NCBI GenBank assembly: GCA_036250195.1
Contig: JAVHZZ010000006.1
Span: 77,005,369-77,069,368 of the forward strand
From: Mixophyes australis
Taxonomy: Eukaryota; Chordata; Amphibia; Anura; Limnodynastidae
Reading direction: 5' to 3'
DNA length: 64,000 nt
Each line of letters begins with the position of its first letter. Position 1 is the stretch's first letter. Positions 40,273-51,461 of this stretch are shown one piece after another. The position numbers and the translations under genes are program-made. Below the pieces are notes generated by a model that was not told the origin of the DNA, ran no database searches, and saw only the letters and a list, made by a program, of their open reading frames with translations.

Positions 40273-41013
40273 TAAGGATGAGCGGGCTCCGATTCCGCTA
40301 ATCCGAACCCACCCGAACAGTGCGGATCCGACGGGATCCGAGCACTGTTCGGGTACTTCCGGCCGCCAAAGGAATCTGAAACGAGGCTATGACATCCAAT
40401 TCTCGCGTCGGATCTCGCGATACTCGGATGTCACAAATACTCACCTTGCGGCCGCCATCTTCATTTCGCCTGACATCAGGGAAGAGGGAGGGTGTGTAGG
40501 GTAGTGGGGCTCCTGCGTGATCAGTGCTCTATCCTTGCTGAGTCCAGTGGTGCTTAATGCCTCTGTCCAGTGCTCTGTCCTTTCTGAGTCCAGTGGTGCT
40601 TTTGTCCTGTGCTCTGTCCTGCTGAGTCCAGTGGTGCTTTTGTCCTGTGCTCTGTCCTGCTGAGTCCAGTGGTGCTTTGGCCAGTGTCTGTCCTGCTGAG
40701 TCCAGTGGTGCTTTAGTCCTGTGCTTTGTTGTGCTAAGTCCATACAAATTTTATAATTATTAAAATCTCTTAAAAATTATTAAAAAAAAATTATTTTAAA
40801 AATTATACAAAATTAATAAAAAAATTAATACTTAAACAGTTCTAAAGAATAGGTACTGCAATCTATATTACATTTACTACGTTCATTGTAAAACCCTAAA
40901 TCAGAACCAAAACCTTTCGTCAGGTGTTTTGGCAAAACAAATCAGAACCCAAAACCTCAAGCTAATCAGAATCCAAAACCCAAAACACTAAAAGTGCCCA
41001 GTGCACACCCCTA
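40273..41013 (+). mobile_element. Non-autonomous hAT-A derivative (741 bp)
   Basis: The ends are TAAGGATGAGCGGGC (left) and GTGCACACCCCTA (right), matching the two different ends of hAT-A. It is flanked by the perfect 8-bp duplication ATTTTTAA (40265-40272 and 41014-41021). It keeps the CGCG box (40413-40422) and YY1-like box (40451-40461) of the hAT-A promoter, then ~38-bp repeats of GCTCTGTCCTGCTGAGTCCA (40540-40740), and has no transposase. Presumably mobilised by an hAT-A enzyme. Confidence 0.92.
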
Positions 41014-41157
41014 ATTTTTAAACAAAATTGCAAAACAAAACCAACCAAAACCAAAACCAAAACACACAAGGGCGATTTGGCAAAACCAAAACCAAAACAC
41101 AACGCTAATCGAGATTCAAAACCAAAACCAAAACACGGGGGTCAGTGAGCATCTCTA

Positions 41158-41604
41158 GTTATAAAGCAAAATGGGGTGAATAAGCTGTTTGTTGGGGTTT
41201 AATCCTGCATCTTGGCTCATCACCACTTCTTAAATAGACCCCTTAGACCAGTCATACCCAACTCCAGTCCTCGTGGACACCTAACAGTGCATATTTTCCA
41301 TATCTCTTTGCTGGAGCACAGGTGTATTCATTATTAACTGACACATTTTGAAATTACTAACTGGCACATTTTGAAAGATCCACAGGTGATACTAATTATT
41401 TCACTTGTGACCTGGAAAACCTGCACTGTTAGGGGTCCCTGAGGACTGGAGTTGGGAAACAGCGTCTTAGACAATAACTGTTGCTTGGCTTGTTAACCTT
41501 TTCATGCCAGGGTGCAGTGTGTTAAGCCTGTGACTGCTGGATGGCAGTGTACTAGATTGTATGTGTGTGCTAACTTTTGTGGGCTAGTCCTAAAGACATA
41601 AAAG
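41158..41604. other. Unit 2 spacer between two hAT-B copies
   Basis: 41160-41500 matches unit 1 (about 13596-13915) and includes the decayed foldback with CCCAACTCCAGTCCTCGTGG. 41501-41604 has no counterpart in unit 1. It ends CATAAAAG (41597-41604), the target duplication of hAT-B copy 3. No gene is seen. Confidence 0.75.
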
Positions 41605-41607
41605 TAG

Positions 41608-41760
41608 AGATGGTCACTGACCCCCGTGTTTTGGTTTTGGATTCGGTTTTGGATCTGGATTACCGTCGTGTTTTGGTTTTGGTTTTGGTTTTGCAAAACC
41701 GCCATTGCGTGTTTTGGTTTTGGTTTTGGTTTTGTTTGGTTTTGTTTTGCTATTTTGTTG
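41608..41760. repeat. TTTTGG-rich left end of hAT-B
   Basis: Runs of GGTTTTGGTTTTGGTTTTG follow the terminal repeat. The reverse-complement version (CCAAAACCAAAACC) marks the 3' ends of copies 1 (13000-13100) and 2 (41030-41140). The spaced GG runs could form weak two-tetrad quadruplexes. Confidence 0.8.
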
Positions 41761-42036
41761 GAAAATACATGTTTTTGTGCCTAAAATAACCCAATTTAGT
41801 GCTCCAACTGTTTTAGAGATAAGTAATCTAATTGTTGAGGTAATAAATCATCCAAAAAAACTGTTTAATTCTTCGTTGGTAGGCCTTCATTTATTCTACA
41901 CACAAAACAGATTGTCTTCCTCTCCATCTATGCATATTGGCAATGCAGCCATCGTCTTTGAATGTATATTACACCCTACACTTATAGTTAAATATGTAAA
42001 GAAATGGAAAAAGACAGTTTGCTTTCTGTCTCTATA

Positions 42037-42760
42037 GGCCCCCCTCCACTTTTTTAAAAAAACAAAAAATTCAGCCATTATAGACTGTACAATATTAATT
42101 GACATGGAGAAAGCCAGTTTGGTTTCTGTCTCTCAAGGCCCCCCTCCACTTGTATAAAATACCAAAAAATTCAGCCATTATAGACTGTACAATATTAATT
42201 GACATGGAGAAAGCCAGTTTGGTTTCTGTCTCTCAAGGCCCCCCTCCACTTGTATAAAATACCAAAAAATTCAGCCATTATAGACTGTACAATATTAATT
42301 GACATGGAGAAAGCCAGTTTGGTTTCTGTCTCTCAAGGCCCCCCTCCACTTGTATAAAATACTAAAAAATTCAGCCATTATAGACTGTACAATATTAATT
42401 GACATGGAGAAAGACAGTTTGGGGTCACTCTGTCTCTCTAGGCCCCCCTCCACTTGTATAAAATACCAAAAAATTCAGCCATTATAGACTGTACAATATT
42501 AATTGACATGGAGAAAGCCAGTTTGGTTTCTGTCTCTCTAGGCCCCCCTCCACTTGTATAAAATACTAAAAAATTCAGCCATTATAGACTGTACAATATT
42601 AATTGACATGGAGAAAGACAGTTTGGGGTCACTCTGTCTCTCTAGGCCCCCCTCCACTTGTATAAAATACCCAAAAATTCAGCCATTATAGACTGTACAA
42701 TATTATGAAAAATGGACAAAGCCAGTTTAGGGTCACTCTGTCTATGACACCCTACCCTTA
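42037..42760. repeat. 100-bp tandem array in the hAT-B 3' region (about 7 units)
   Basis: Units start near 42037, 42137, 42237, 42337 and onward with GGCCCCCCTCCACTTGTATA and carry TTCAGCCATTATAGACTGTA and TTGACATGGAGAAAGCCAGT. Two subtypes alternate (AAGCCAGTTTGGTTTCTGTC and AAGACAGTTTGGGGTCACTC). Confidence 0.92.
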
Positions 42761-42901
42761 AGGATAAATTGCCCTAACAGCAGCCTTTCAAGATGGTATG
42801 TGATATGGAAATGCCACAAGTCCCTTTCCTCTTTGGGGGTAGATTGCACCCTACACTTACATAGAAAGTTTTAAAAAGATGTTATCGGCATCATCTTCAG
42901 C

Positions 42902-45895
42902 TTAATCCTCACCCTCATCAGTGTGTACGTCATCATCACAGACTATCAATTCATCGCCGCTTGAATCCGCCATTAGAGAACAGTCAGTGCTTGGATGTCT
43001 TGGATGGTGAAGGCCTTCCTCGTGGAAGATGTAGTTCATTTTTATAAACATCATTTTCTCCACATTTTTGGGAAGTAACCTTCTACGGCGATCACTGACT
43101 AAGTTCCCTGCTGTGCTGAACACTCGTTCAGAGTACACACTGGAGGGTGGGCAGCTTAGGTATTGCAAAGCAAGTTTGTACATGGGTTTCCAAATGGCCT
43201 GCTTTTCTTCCCAGTAAGGAAAGGGACTGTCTGACATTTCCATATCAACTACCTCTTGAAAGTAATCCTCCACCATCCTTTGCATGTTTATACTCATATT
43301 GGATGGAGTTATGGGCAAAGTGACACATTTTTTTGAAAAATCCTTCAAACCAGCCCAGATGTTAAATTGTTCTGGTCTGCCCCCTGTGTCTTCCCTGCTT
43401 CTTTTTTGGAAATTTAATTTTTTACGAGCAACAGCTTGAGAAAGTGAAGGAGGACACGTCGTCAAGCCGAGGCCCAGTTCAGCGGCCAACTTGCTGAGCA
43501 ATAGCTCCTTGCAAAAGTTCACATCTCGCTCATTTACAAGTAAAGACTCAATGTAGGTTTTAAACCTTGGATCAAGCACAGTGGCCAAAACGTACTGATC
43601 CGAGTTCAAGATCTTAATAACTCGAGGATCATTGTGAAGCGAATTAAGTACTTGATCGACAAGGCCAACATACTTTGCTGAATTGCTTGCTTTCAGCTCC
43701 TCCTTCATTTTCTCAAGCTGCTTTTCCAATAGTCTAATTAAAGGAATGACTTGGCTCAAACTAGCAGAGTCTGCACTGACCTCACATGTCACAACTTCAA
43801 ATGGTTTCAGCACCTTGCACAGCACTGAAAGGATTCCCCACTGTGCAAGAGTGAAATACATCCCCCCTCCTTTCCCAATGTCATGACTTGTGCAATATGC
43901 TTGGATGGCTTTGCGCTGTTCCTCCATCCTCTGAAGCATGTACAGGGTGGAATTCCACCGAGTTACCACCTCTTGCTTAAGTTGGTGGCAGGGCAAGTTA
44001 AACTGCTCTTGGAGCTGCTGTAATCTCCTACATGCTGTGGCTGAATGCCTGAAATGGCCTGAAATTTTACGGGCCACCGAAAGCATCTCCTGCACCTCAC
44101 GGTTATTTCGTAGGAAGCTCTGCACCACCAAGTTGATGGTGTGAGCAAAACAGGGAATATGTTGGAAATCACCCAGCTGTAATGCTCGCACTATATTGTT
44201 GGCGTTATCTGAAATGACATACCCTGGGGAGAGTCCGAGTGGTATAAGCCATGCATCAATCACATCTCTCAGTTTGCGTAACAAATTGTCAGCCGTATGC
44301 CTGTTAGTGAAGCCGGTGATACAAAGAGTGGCCTGCCTGTGACAAATGTTACGTAGTGGTGTACATGCTGCTGCTGTTCCTGCTGGTGAAGGTGAATGAC
44401 CAACCCAGTGGGCTGTCACAGTCATATAGTCTTTGGTTTGGCCACTTCCACTTGTCCACATATCTGTGGTTAAGTGAACAGTGGGCAGAATGGCATTTTT
44501 CAGCGCAATCTCTACATTTTTACACACTTTTTGGTATAGTTGTGGAATAGCTTTACGGGAGAAATGGTGTCGCGATGGAATTCTGTAACGCGGACACAAA
44601 ACCTCAATTAACTGTGAAAAACCAGCTGCGTTTATTGTGGAGATTGGACGCAGATCTAACACTAACATTGCAGCCATGGCGTCTGTGATTCGCTTGGCGA
44701 CTGGGTGACTGCTGTCATATTTGCTTCCCCTCGCAAATGATTGTTTCACAGTTAATTGCTGAAATGTAGGACTGCTCATTTTATTCACCTGCCTCTGGGA
44801 TGACGATTCACCCCCAGCAGCAGCAACAGCAGCAGCAGGACTAACGCTTTCTTCAGAGGAATCAATAATAGTGCCGGAGTCATCCAGCCTTAAGTGGGAT
44901 GCCGGGCTAACTCCGAGCGCTACTGAGGATATTGATGAGGATGGTGTGGTGGGTGTATTTTGTAGCCGTCGGTATGTCGGTGAGCGGAGGGTCTTAGCTG
45001 ATGAGGGAGTGCTTGTATTCTTTTGGGAAGAACTTTCAGCTTTTCCCAACACTTTGCCATGAACTCTCATTAAATGGCGTAACATAGACGAGGTTCCAAG
45101 ATGGTTAAGGTCCCTCCCTCGACTGACTGTGGCTTGACATACACTACAAATGGCTATACAATTGTTGTCTGGATTTGGGTAGAAATAATTCCACACATAA
45201 GAAGTGGATTTTTTTGTTTTATGCCCAGGCATGACAATGGCCTTTTTCTTGTCACGTGCCAGAACTGCTGCCACTGGTGCAGGACTTACACAAACAACCT
45301 CATCCTCATCAACATCCTCATTAGCGCCCTCGTCGCCTACACAAATCTCCCCCTCATCCTCTTCTAATTCCAAAGTGGCATCCTCAATTTGGGTATCACC
45401 GGCTACACTCGGGCTATTAAGGCACACATCAGCAGAATGCTCACGATTAGACATCCCACTGTTGGATGGACTCTCCACAGGGATTGTTGTCATTTGTGAA
45501 TCAGAGCAAATATTCTCCTGTAATGCCTCACTGTTATCTTGCAGCTCAGCTTTGACGCGTAACAGTAGTTGTGCACCAATTGTAGGCTGGGTAACTTTTT
45601 GGGATCTGCCACTAATAGCCAAAGGTGAAGGCCTCATTCTCTCTTTGCCACTGCGTGTGTAGAATGGCATGCTTGCAATTTTTTTTTTATCGTCACTTAA
45701 CTTTTGCTCAGTTACACTTCTTTTTCGCTTCAATACAGTAAATTTTTTTTTGGTTTTTGTTTTTTGCACTAATTTGAAAACACTCTGTTGTTTGACATCG
45801 CCTTGGCCAGATGACGTACTGGGAACACTAACATCAGGACTGGTGACAGAACCTGGTTGCTCATTTAGATCATATGTGGACTGCTTTGAATCCAT
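42902..45895 (-). CDS. hAT-B transposase, intact
   Basis: This 997-codon frame starts at ATG 45895 (MDSKQST) and has no interruptions. Features in order are: a lysine/arginine-rich segment (~45-75, possible nuclear signal), an acidic stretch (~172-200), a BED zinc finger at ~229-280 (C250, C253, H274, H279), then the RNase H-like core with D478 (TTDMWTSG), D563 (ISDNANN) and E923 (YSERVFS). R647-W648 lies in the insertion domain. The C-terminal dimerisation block starts at YWEEKQAIWKPMYKLALQYL (about 894) and the tail is acidic. Along the core it is clearly related to the hAT-A transposase but distinct in the linkers. It would recognise the element's ends, cut and reinsert it in the nucleus. 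Confidence 0.97.
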   Translation of the reverse strand: MDSKQSTYDLNEQPGSVTSPDVSVPSTSSGQGDVKQQSVFKLVQKTKTKKKFTVLKRKRSVTEQKLSDDKKKIASMPFYTRSGKERMRPSPLAISGRSQKVTQPTIGAQLLLRVKAELQDNSEALQENICSDSQMTTIPVESPSNSGMSNREHSADVCLNSPSVAGDTQIEDATLELEEDEGEICVGDEGANEDVDEDEVVCVSPAPVAAVLARDKKKAIVMPGHKTKKSTSYVWNYFYPNPDNNCIAICSVCQATVSRGRDLNHLGTSSMLRHLMRVHGKVLGKAESSSQKNTSTPSSAKTLRSPTYRRLQNTPTTPSSSISSVALGVSPASHLRLDDSGTIIDSSEESVSPAAAVAAAGGESSSQRQVNKMSSPTFQQLTVKQSFARGSKYDSSHPVAKRITDAMAAMLVLDLRPISTINAAGFSQLIEVLCPRYRIPSRHHFSRKAIPQLYQKVCKNVEIALKNAILPTVHLTTDMWTSGSGQTKDYMTVTAHWVGHSPSPAGTAAACTPLRNICHRQATLCITGFTNRHTADNLLRKLRDVIDAWLIPLGLSPGYVISDNANNIVRALQLGDFQHIPCFAHTINLVVQSFLRNNREVQEMLSVARKISGHFRHSATACRRLQQLQEQFNLPCHQLKQEVVTRWNSTLYMLQRMEEQRKAIQAYCTSHDIGKGGGMYFTLAQWGILSVLCKVLKPFEVVTCEVSADSASLSQVIPLIRLLEKQLEKMKEELKASNSAKYVGLVDQVLNSLHNDPRVIKILNSDQYVLATVLDPRFKTYIESLLVNERDVNFCKELLLSKLAAELGLGLTTCPPSLSQAVARKKLNFQKRSREDTGGRPEQFNIWAGLKDFSKKCVTLPITPSNMSINMQRMVEDYFQEVVDMEMSDSPFPYWEEKQAIWKPMYKLALQYLSCPPSSVYSERVFSTAGNLVSDRRRRLLPKNVEKMMFIKMNYIFHEEGLHHPRHPSTDCSLMADSSGDELIVCDDDVHTDEGED

Positions 45896-45920
45896 TCTGA
45901 GCGCAAACCACTGGGGAGTG

Positions 45921-47710
45921 CTAAAAATTATTTAGTAGATTCTGCTGACAGTTATGACTTTTGACAGCCAGAAATATTAATGCACAATTAGGGAGGACAC
46001 CCCAAAAACACTGAGGAGTGCTAAAAATTATTGAGTAGATACTGCTGACAGATATGACTTTTGACAGCCAGAAATATTAATGCACAATTAGGGAGGACAC
46101 CCCAAAAACACTGAGGAGTGCTAAAAATTATTGAGTAGATACTGCTGACAGATATGACTTTTGACAGCCAGAAATATTAATGCACAATTAGGGAGGACAC
46201 CCCAAAAACACTGAGGAGTGCTAAAAATTATTGAGTAGATACTGCTGACAGATATGACTTTTGACAGCCAGAAATATTAATGCACAATTAGGGAGGACAC
46301 CCCAAAAACACTGAGGAGTGCTAAAAATTATTGAGTAGATACTGCTGACAGATATGACTTTTGACAGCCAGAAATATTAATGCACAATTAGGGAGGACAC
46401 CCCAAAAACACTGAGGAGTGCTAAAAATTATTGAGTAGATACTGCTGACAGATATGACTTTTGACAGCCAGAAATATTAATGCACAATTAGGGAGGACAC
46501 CCCAAAAACACTGAGGAGTGCTAAAAATTATTGAGTAGATACTGCTGACAGATATGACTTTTGACAGCCAGAAATATTAATGCACAATTAGGGAGGACAC
46601 CCCAAAAACACTGAGGAGTGCTAAAAATTATTGAGTAGATACTGCTGACAGATATGACTTTTGACAGCCAGAAATATTAATGCACAATTAGGGAGGACAC
46701 CCCAAAAACACTGAGGAGTGCTAAAAATTATTGAGTAGATACTGCTGACAGATATGACTTTTGACAGCCAGAAATATTAATGCACAATTAGGGAGGACAC
46801 CCCAAAAACACTGAGGAGTGCTAAAAATTATTGAGTAGATACTGCTGACAGATATGACTTTTGACAGCCAGAAATATTAATGCACAATTAGGGAGGACAC
46901 CCCAAAAACACTGAGGAGTGCTAAAAATTATTGAGTAGATACTGCTGACAGATATGACTTTTGACAGCCAGAAATATTAATGCACAATTAGGGAGGACAC
47001 CCCAAAAACACTGAGGAGTGCTAAAAATTATTGAGTAGATACTGCTGACAGATATGACTTTTGACAGCCAGAAATATTAATGCACAATTAGGGAGGACAC
47101 CCCAAAAACACTGAGGAGTGCTAAAAATTATTGAGTAGATACTGCTGACAGATATGACTTTTGACAGCCAGAAATATTAATGCACAATTAGGGAGGACAC
47201 CCCAAAAACACTGAGGAGTGCTAAAAATTATTGAGTAGATACTGCTGACAGATATGACTTTTGACAGCCAGAAATATTAATGCACAATTAGGGAGGACAC
47301 CCCAAAAACACTGAGGAGTGCTAAAAATTATTGAGTAGATACTGCTGACAGATATGACTTTTGACAGCCAGAAATATTAATGCACAATTAGGGAGGACAC
47401 CCCAAAAACACTGAGGAGTGCTAAAAATTATTGAGTAGATACTGCTGACAGATATGACTTTTGACAGCCAGAAATATTAATGCACAATTAGGGAGGACAC
47501 CCCAAAAACACTGAGGAGTGCTAAAAATTATTGAGTAGATACTGCTGACAGATATGACTTTTGACAGCCAGAAATATTAATGCACAATTAGGGAGGACAC
47601 CCCAAAAACACTGAGGTGTGCTACAAATTATTTAGTAGATACTGCTGACAGATATGACTTTTGACAGCCAGAAATATTAATGCACAATTATGGGGGACAC
47701 CCCAAAAGCG
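45921..47710. repeat. Homogeneous 100-bp tandem array in the hAT-B leader (18 units)
   Basis: The unit is exactly 100 bp, with CTAAAAATTATTGAGTAGAT, ATATGACTTTTGACAGCCAG and AATTAGGGAGGACACCCCAA. About 16 central units (46021-47600) appear identical to each other. Only the first and the last two carry substitutions, the pattern expected of recent amplification or homogenisation. It lies between promoter and transposase start. Confidence 0.96.
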
Positions 47711-47890
47711 CTGGGGAGTGCCAAATTTGAAGAAAAAATAATAAACCTCTATCCTCCTCTCTGCACTAGCGATTTTGGTTAGAGCAATTGCAAGAACAAT
47801 ATTGTATTCTCTGTCCCTGCTCTAATTAGCCTATGACTACACCCTGCTCTCTCCCTCTGTCAAATGGCGATGGATTGCTGTGGAGGCGTG

Positions 47891-47917
47891 TATTTATAAA
47901 GTTGAAGTATCGCGAGA
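47891..47917 (-). promoter_or_regulatory. hAT-B promoter: CGCG box and TATA box
   Basis: On the minus strand TCTCGCGATA (47917-47908) precedes TATAAATA (47898-47891), about 155-180 bp inside the right end. The arrangement matches hAT-A (CGCG box 23229-23220, TATA 23210-23203). A weak YY1-like CATCGCCATTTG follows at about 47863-47874. Confidence 0.6.
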
Positions 47918-48078
47918 ACCGAGTCCCGAGATCCGACAACGTCACAATGACGTTCGGCCTCGATTTGGATTCGGAATGGGCGGGAGAGTACCGAGCTGCT
48001 CAGCTCGGTACTCGGATACCCAAAGTTCGGGTGGGTTCGGTTCTCGGAGAACCGGACCCGCCCATCTCTACATAAAAG

Positions 48079-48778
48079 TAACCTGTGTGAAAGGAAGTTT
48101 GAATAGTGGAAACCCCTTACAGCCACATCCATGTCACATGTGTGTACGTGGCAAGGATATAGATAGTATATATGTATGATTAATCAACATTTATATAATA
48201 CGTTTTAATCTGTAACCTACAAATCAGTTCTAACTTCACAAAATATGTTTTGATACAATGAGCACCTACATTGATCAGTATATAAAGGTAATATTCTTCA
48301 GTGAGGAGTATGTGACTGTTATGTGGGAGAAGGGAGTCATTATAGTGAAATGTTGGTGTTAATAATGCATAGTAAATTTCCAGTATAACGATACAAAAAA
48401 AGTTTGTTTGGAGGAAATAAATGTTTTTATGCACAGACTAGGCTTAAAATGTATGTATGAAAACTGAAGCTATGAAATTATTTTCCTCAACTGTTTAAGT
48501 AAAGATATTTATATAAATATAGAAATAAAGAAACAAGTGTTTCTAAAAGTGCTTACCTAACCTTACTGTCAAAATAAAAAAGAAGAGGCAGTCCATTAAC
48601 CCCCATAGACCCAGTAGGTAAATATAACACAGCCAATGCCATTTCCCTATTTCCGAGCTGGAAAACATAACTGATGTTATGCTGGCTATCTATAACACAC
48701 TGAGATGAACTGGGATTAACTGTTGCCCTTAGGGTGCTGATTTAAGTTATTTCAATTCAGAATGAAATACATCTTGGG
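48079..48778. other. Unit 2-only spacer
   Basis: AT-rich sequence with no counterpart in unit 1, joined to shared sequence at GCTAAGCTAACTAAGCGG. No gene, known repeat or structure is seen. Either it was deleted from unit 1 (where GCTTGTTAACTAACTAGCTA bridges the junction) or inserted here. Confidence 0.6.
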
Positions 48779-48911
48779 CTAAGCTAACTAAGCGGTGCTA
48801 TCAGTCAGATGTTTCAAATACTCCCGGCATTTAACAGTTTATTAATAAATATTTAAAGGGTTGCTAGGTGATGGATCAACAATCATTCAATGTTAGTCTT
48901 GTCCTGCACGT

Positions 48912-48925
48912 GTTGCCTTGGCAAC
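48912..48925 (+). promoter_or_regulatory. RFX X-box, unit 2 copy
   Basis: GTTGCCTTGGCAAC is unchanged from unit 1, about 100 bp upstream of the ATG at 49027. Confidence 0.6.
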
Positions 48926-49026
48926 CTCTGTGATGACACTGACAGATGTCCTGTGAGGGCAGTCAGAGCTCTGTCCAGTGAAAGGTGGAGCTGACCGTCA
49001 GATAAGGTGTGAGCATTCAGAAAAGA

Positions 49027-49638
49027 ATGAGCAATATGGCAAATGGTTTACAAGGTAACTTTACCAGTTTTCTTCCATGCCTCTTGTGTAAAGTCCCTAA
49101 CAGAACCTGCCCAGTTGACCGTCCCACAAGACGGTATCTTTCTGACCAAATCATTGGATCAGACTACAGACCTTCAGTTTGGGGCTATCTACAATATCTA
49201 GATAGAAAAGGGAATGCTGCGAAGAAGAAGGACCAGGAACAGTTGGATATGTGTTGCACATTTGTCCCTCGACAAAAGTTTGATCAGATAAATAGTGAAT
49301 GGGACAAGAATGATGCAAGAAAAAGGGTCCAGGGACAGTGAGAAATTGGAAAGACATCCGGCCCTCCACGACCGCTTCCTTCGTTAAAGAGTCAATGGGA
49401 AAAGAAATATGGTGCAAGAAAAAGTTGCCAGGTGCAGTTACAAATTCCGGAGACATCCACCCCTCCACAACAGATTGCTTCGGTAGAGAGCCAATCAGAC
49501 TGCGAGAATGTTGTATGCAAATCGAGCCAGTTAAAGATTGCAGAGACCTCCGCCCCTCCACAACAGATTGCTTTTGTACAGAGCGAATTTGACTACCAGT
49601 ATGTTGTATGGAAAATGGGCCAGTTAAAAATTTCGTAG
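49027..49638 (+). pseudogene. X-box repeat protein, unit 2 copy with one stop
   Basis: It is the same ORF as 14177-14785, with an in-frame TGA at 49339-49341 where unit 1 has CGA (Arg at residue 104). The frame is open again after it to the shared TAG at 49636-49638. One extra codon (KK to KKK) and several substitutions (H to R, T to R, N to D) distinguish it. If translated it would be a ~104-residue protein without the C-terminal repeats. An AATAAA signal follows at about 49733. Confidence 0.6.
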
Positions 49639-49641
49639 ACA

Positions 49642-50855
49642 TTCATCCCTCCACGAAAGATTGTTTGGATGGAGTCAAGAAACGGACATATAAGTGCTCT
49701 TGTGAATCCTCTTTATCATTCTTTCACCCTAAATAAATTAGTTAATTATACTATGTGGTTTACTTAGTTACACTGCACAAATAGCATAAATGTGCTGTAA
49801 AGTATTGTAACCAGACACTGTATTGGTTTAGTGATAATGAATGAATAATGAATGCAAATATTGGGTTGACTACTTGAGTGGACTATGAGTGTGGACCAGA
49901 GGTCGAGAAATATGTCTGGGCTCAGGGAAAATTTGCACGTAGCCTGTACAAAGATATAATATTCAGCAGTGTTTAGAATATACCTTTCCTTATAATAGGC
50001 ATAATTAAAGTGGCTGCACCGTGTCCCTGCACTAACCAGCCAAACGCTGCATTTAACATGATCAGTAGTGATCGGAGGTGAGCCAGAAACTTAATCCCTC
50101 TTCAGCCCAGAACACCACACTACATTCTGTCTGCAATTTGTGACAGCCTGTCATAATAAATACCGCTATTTCCTGTTTATTTTATGGCATAGCCCCTTTA
50201 TACTAAGAAAAATTTAGAGATTAGAGTGTACTAAATGTTTCTATTTTCCTCTGATGTTTGTGAGATATCATTTACCAAGATTATCTCTAGCCATCACTGT
50301 TGATGTTCTTAGAACATATATATCTTAGGTAAACTGCATATCCTGGATGCCATTTCTTCTCTTCACAATAACCTTTAATTGTCATATTTTAACTTATCTA
50401 AGATAAAGACACAGAGACTGTATAAAGTGGCTAAATAGGTCACAGTGTATTAATAATTGAAAATTTGGTGGTGGAGAAAGTGCACTGTGGGACAGCTAAC
50501 CAACTGATTACTTTAAACCCGGCATGGATGGCGAACCGACCTTAATCCACTAACTCAGGGAACTACTCCCTTACTGCATGGCCGGTGCTAAATCTGGCAT
50601 CAGAGCGACTACACCCACTCTAGACTAACAATCACGTGCCCTCATAAAGCAGGTTAAGGAATCCCCCTCATTAAAGGACCTTGGAACATAGAATATTAAG
50701 TGTAAAGTTACAGAGGCACACAGGTCTGCGTTTAAGTGCTCTTGTCTATAGGGACTTTCTTGTCATAAACTGCCTATCCTGGATGCCTTTCCTTGTCCTT
50801 CACAATAACATTTAATTCTCATATCTTAACTTATCAAAAATAACACAGACACAGA
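49642..50855. other. Unit 2 spacer with the hAT-A empty site
   Basis: It matches 14790-15588 joined to 23378-24069. At about 50140-50170 the sequence CCTGTCATAATAAATACCGC runs unbroken, showing the target before hAT-A inserted in unit 1. No gene is seen. Confidence 0.85.
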
Positions 50856-51161
50856 GGGCCTGAGTCATTAAGGCAAAAAAGGAGTAAATGTTCTCTGGGA
50901 CAAACCATGTTTCAATGCAAGGGGTGCAAATTAGTTTATTCTTTTGCACATAAATTAAATACTGGCTGTTTTATCATCTAACACACAAATACATAATAAC
51001 TTTACACTGACATTTAATGTTGATCTAGGACATGCCCTACCCCAACTTTAAATCTGTCCCCACATTTTAAATTTACCTCACCCTCCAATGCAACATGGTT
51101 TTGCCCAGGTGCAAATGATACTCCTTTTTTTATGCTTTGCTCTCCTTAATGACTCAGGCCC
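50856..51161. mobile_element. MITE with GGGCCTGAGTCATTA ends (unit 2)
   Basis: Counterpart of 24070-24374, with GGGCCTGAGTCATTAAGGCA and CCTTAATGACTCAGGCCC ends. Confidence 0.8.
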
Positions 51162-51461
51162 AGAGACTGTATAACGTGGCTAAATAGGTCACAGTTTATT
51201 AATAATTTAAAACTTGGTAGCAGAGAACCTATATGAAGGTAAAAACCCCCCAAAAAACCCGGAGACACACCACTAATCATAAACGAAAACAACACAAATT
51301 CCTGTCCCTGAAAACAAAATGTCCTAAGAATTACTGGGCTGGTGGCTCAATACCTGCCGCTGTGCAGAACCTGTGGGTTCTTAGTGGAAAGATAAAAAAA
51401 TATTAAAGACAGCGCTGGACATTGAAAAACTCAAGAATTGAATCCATGAAACTAATAAAAT

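Larger units (their letters stand above)
32371..41157 (+). mobile_element. hAT-B copy 2: 5'-truncated, decayed, with nested insertions
   Basis: It begins inside the 5' repeat array with no left terminal repeat. It carries a broken transposase and 3' repeats and ends CACGGGGGTCAGTGAGCATCTCTA at 41157. It contains a Tx1-like LINE (34439-38411) and a 741-bp hAT-A derivative (40273-41013). Compared with unit 1, about 215 bp of flank (13376-13590) is missing on the left, so one deletion removed the left end and its flank together. Confidence 0.88.
41605..48070 (-). mobile_element. Full-length autonomous hAT transposon (hAT-B, copy 3)
   Basis: This 6,466-bp element has ends TAGAGATGGTCACTGACC (left) and TAGAGATGGGCGGGTCC (right, minus strand). 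It is flanked by the perfect 8-bp duplication CATAAAAG (41597-41604 and 48071-48078). On the minus strand it has a promoter, an 18-unit 100-bp array in the leader, an intact 997-codon transposase, a second ~100-bp array and a TTTTGG-rich end. Three other hAT-B pieces (left edge, 32371-41157, 60027-60292) are decayed or partial, so this is the only copy here that could be active. Confidence 0.96.

Noticed and set aside
46021..47600. Possible CRISPR-like array
   Set aside because: The units are contiguous 100-bp repeats with no unique spacers, inside a eukaryotic transposon leader.
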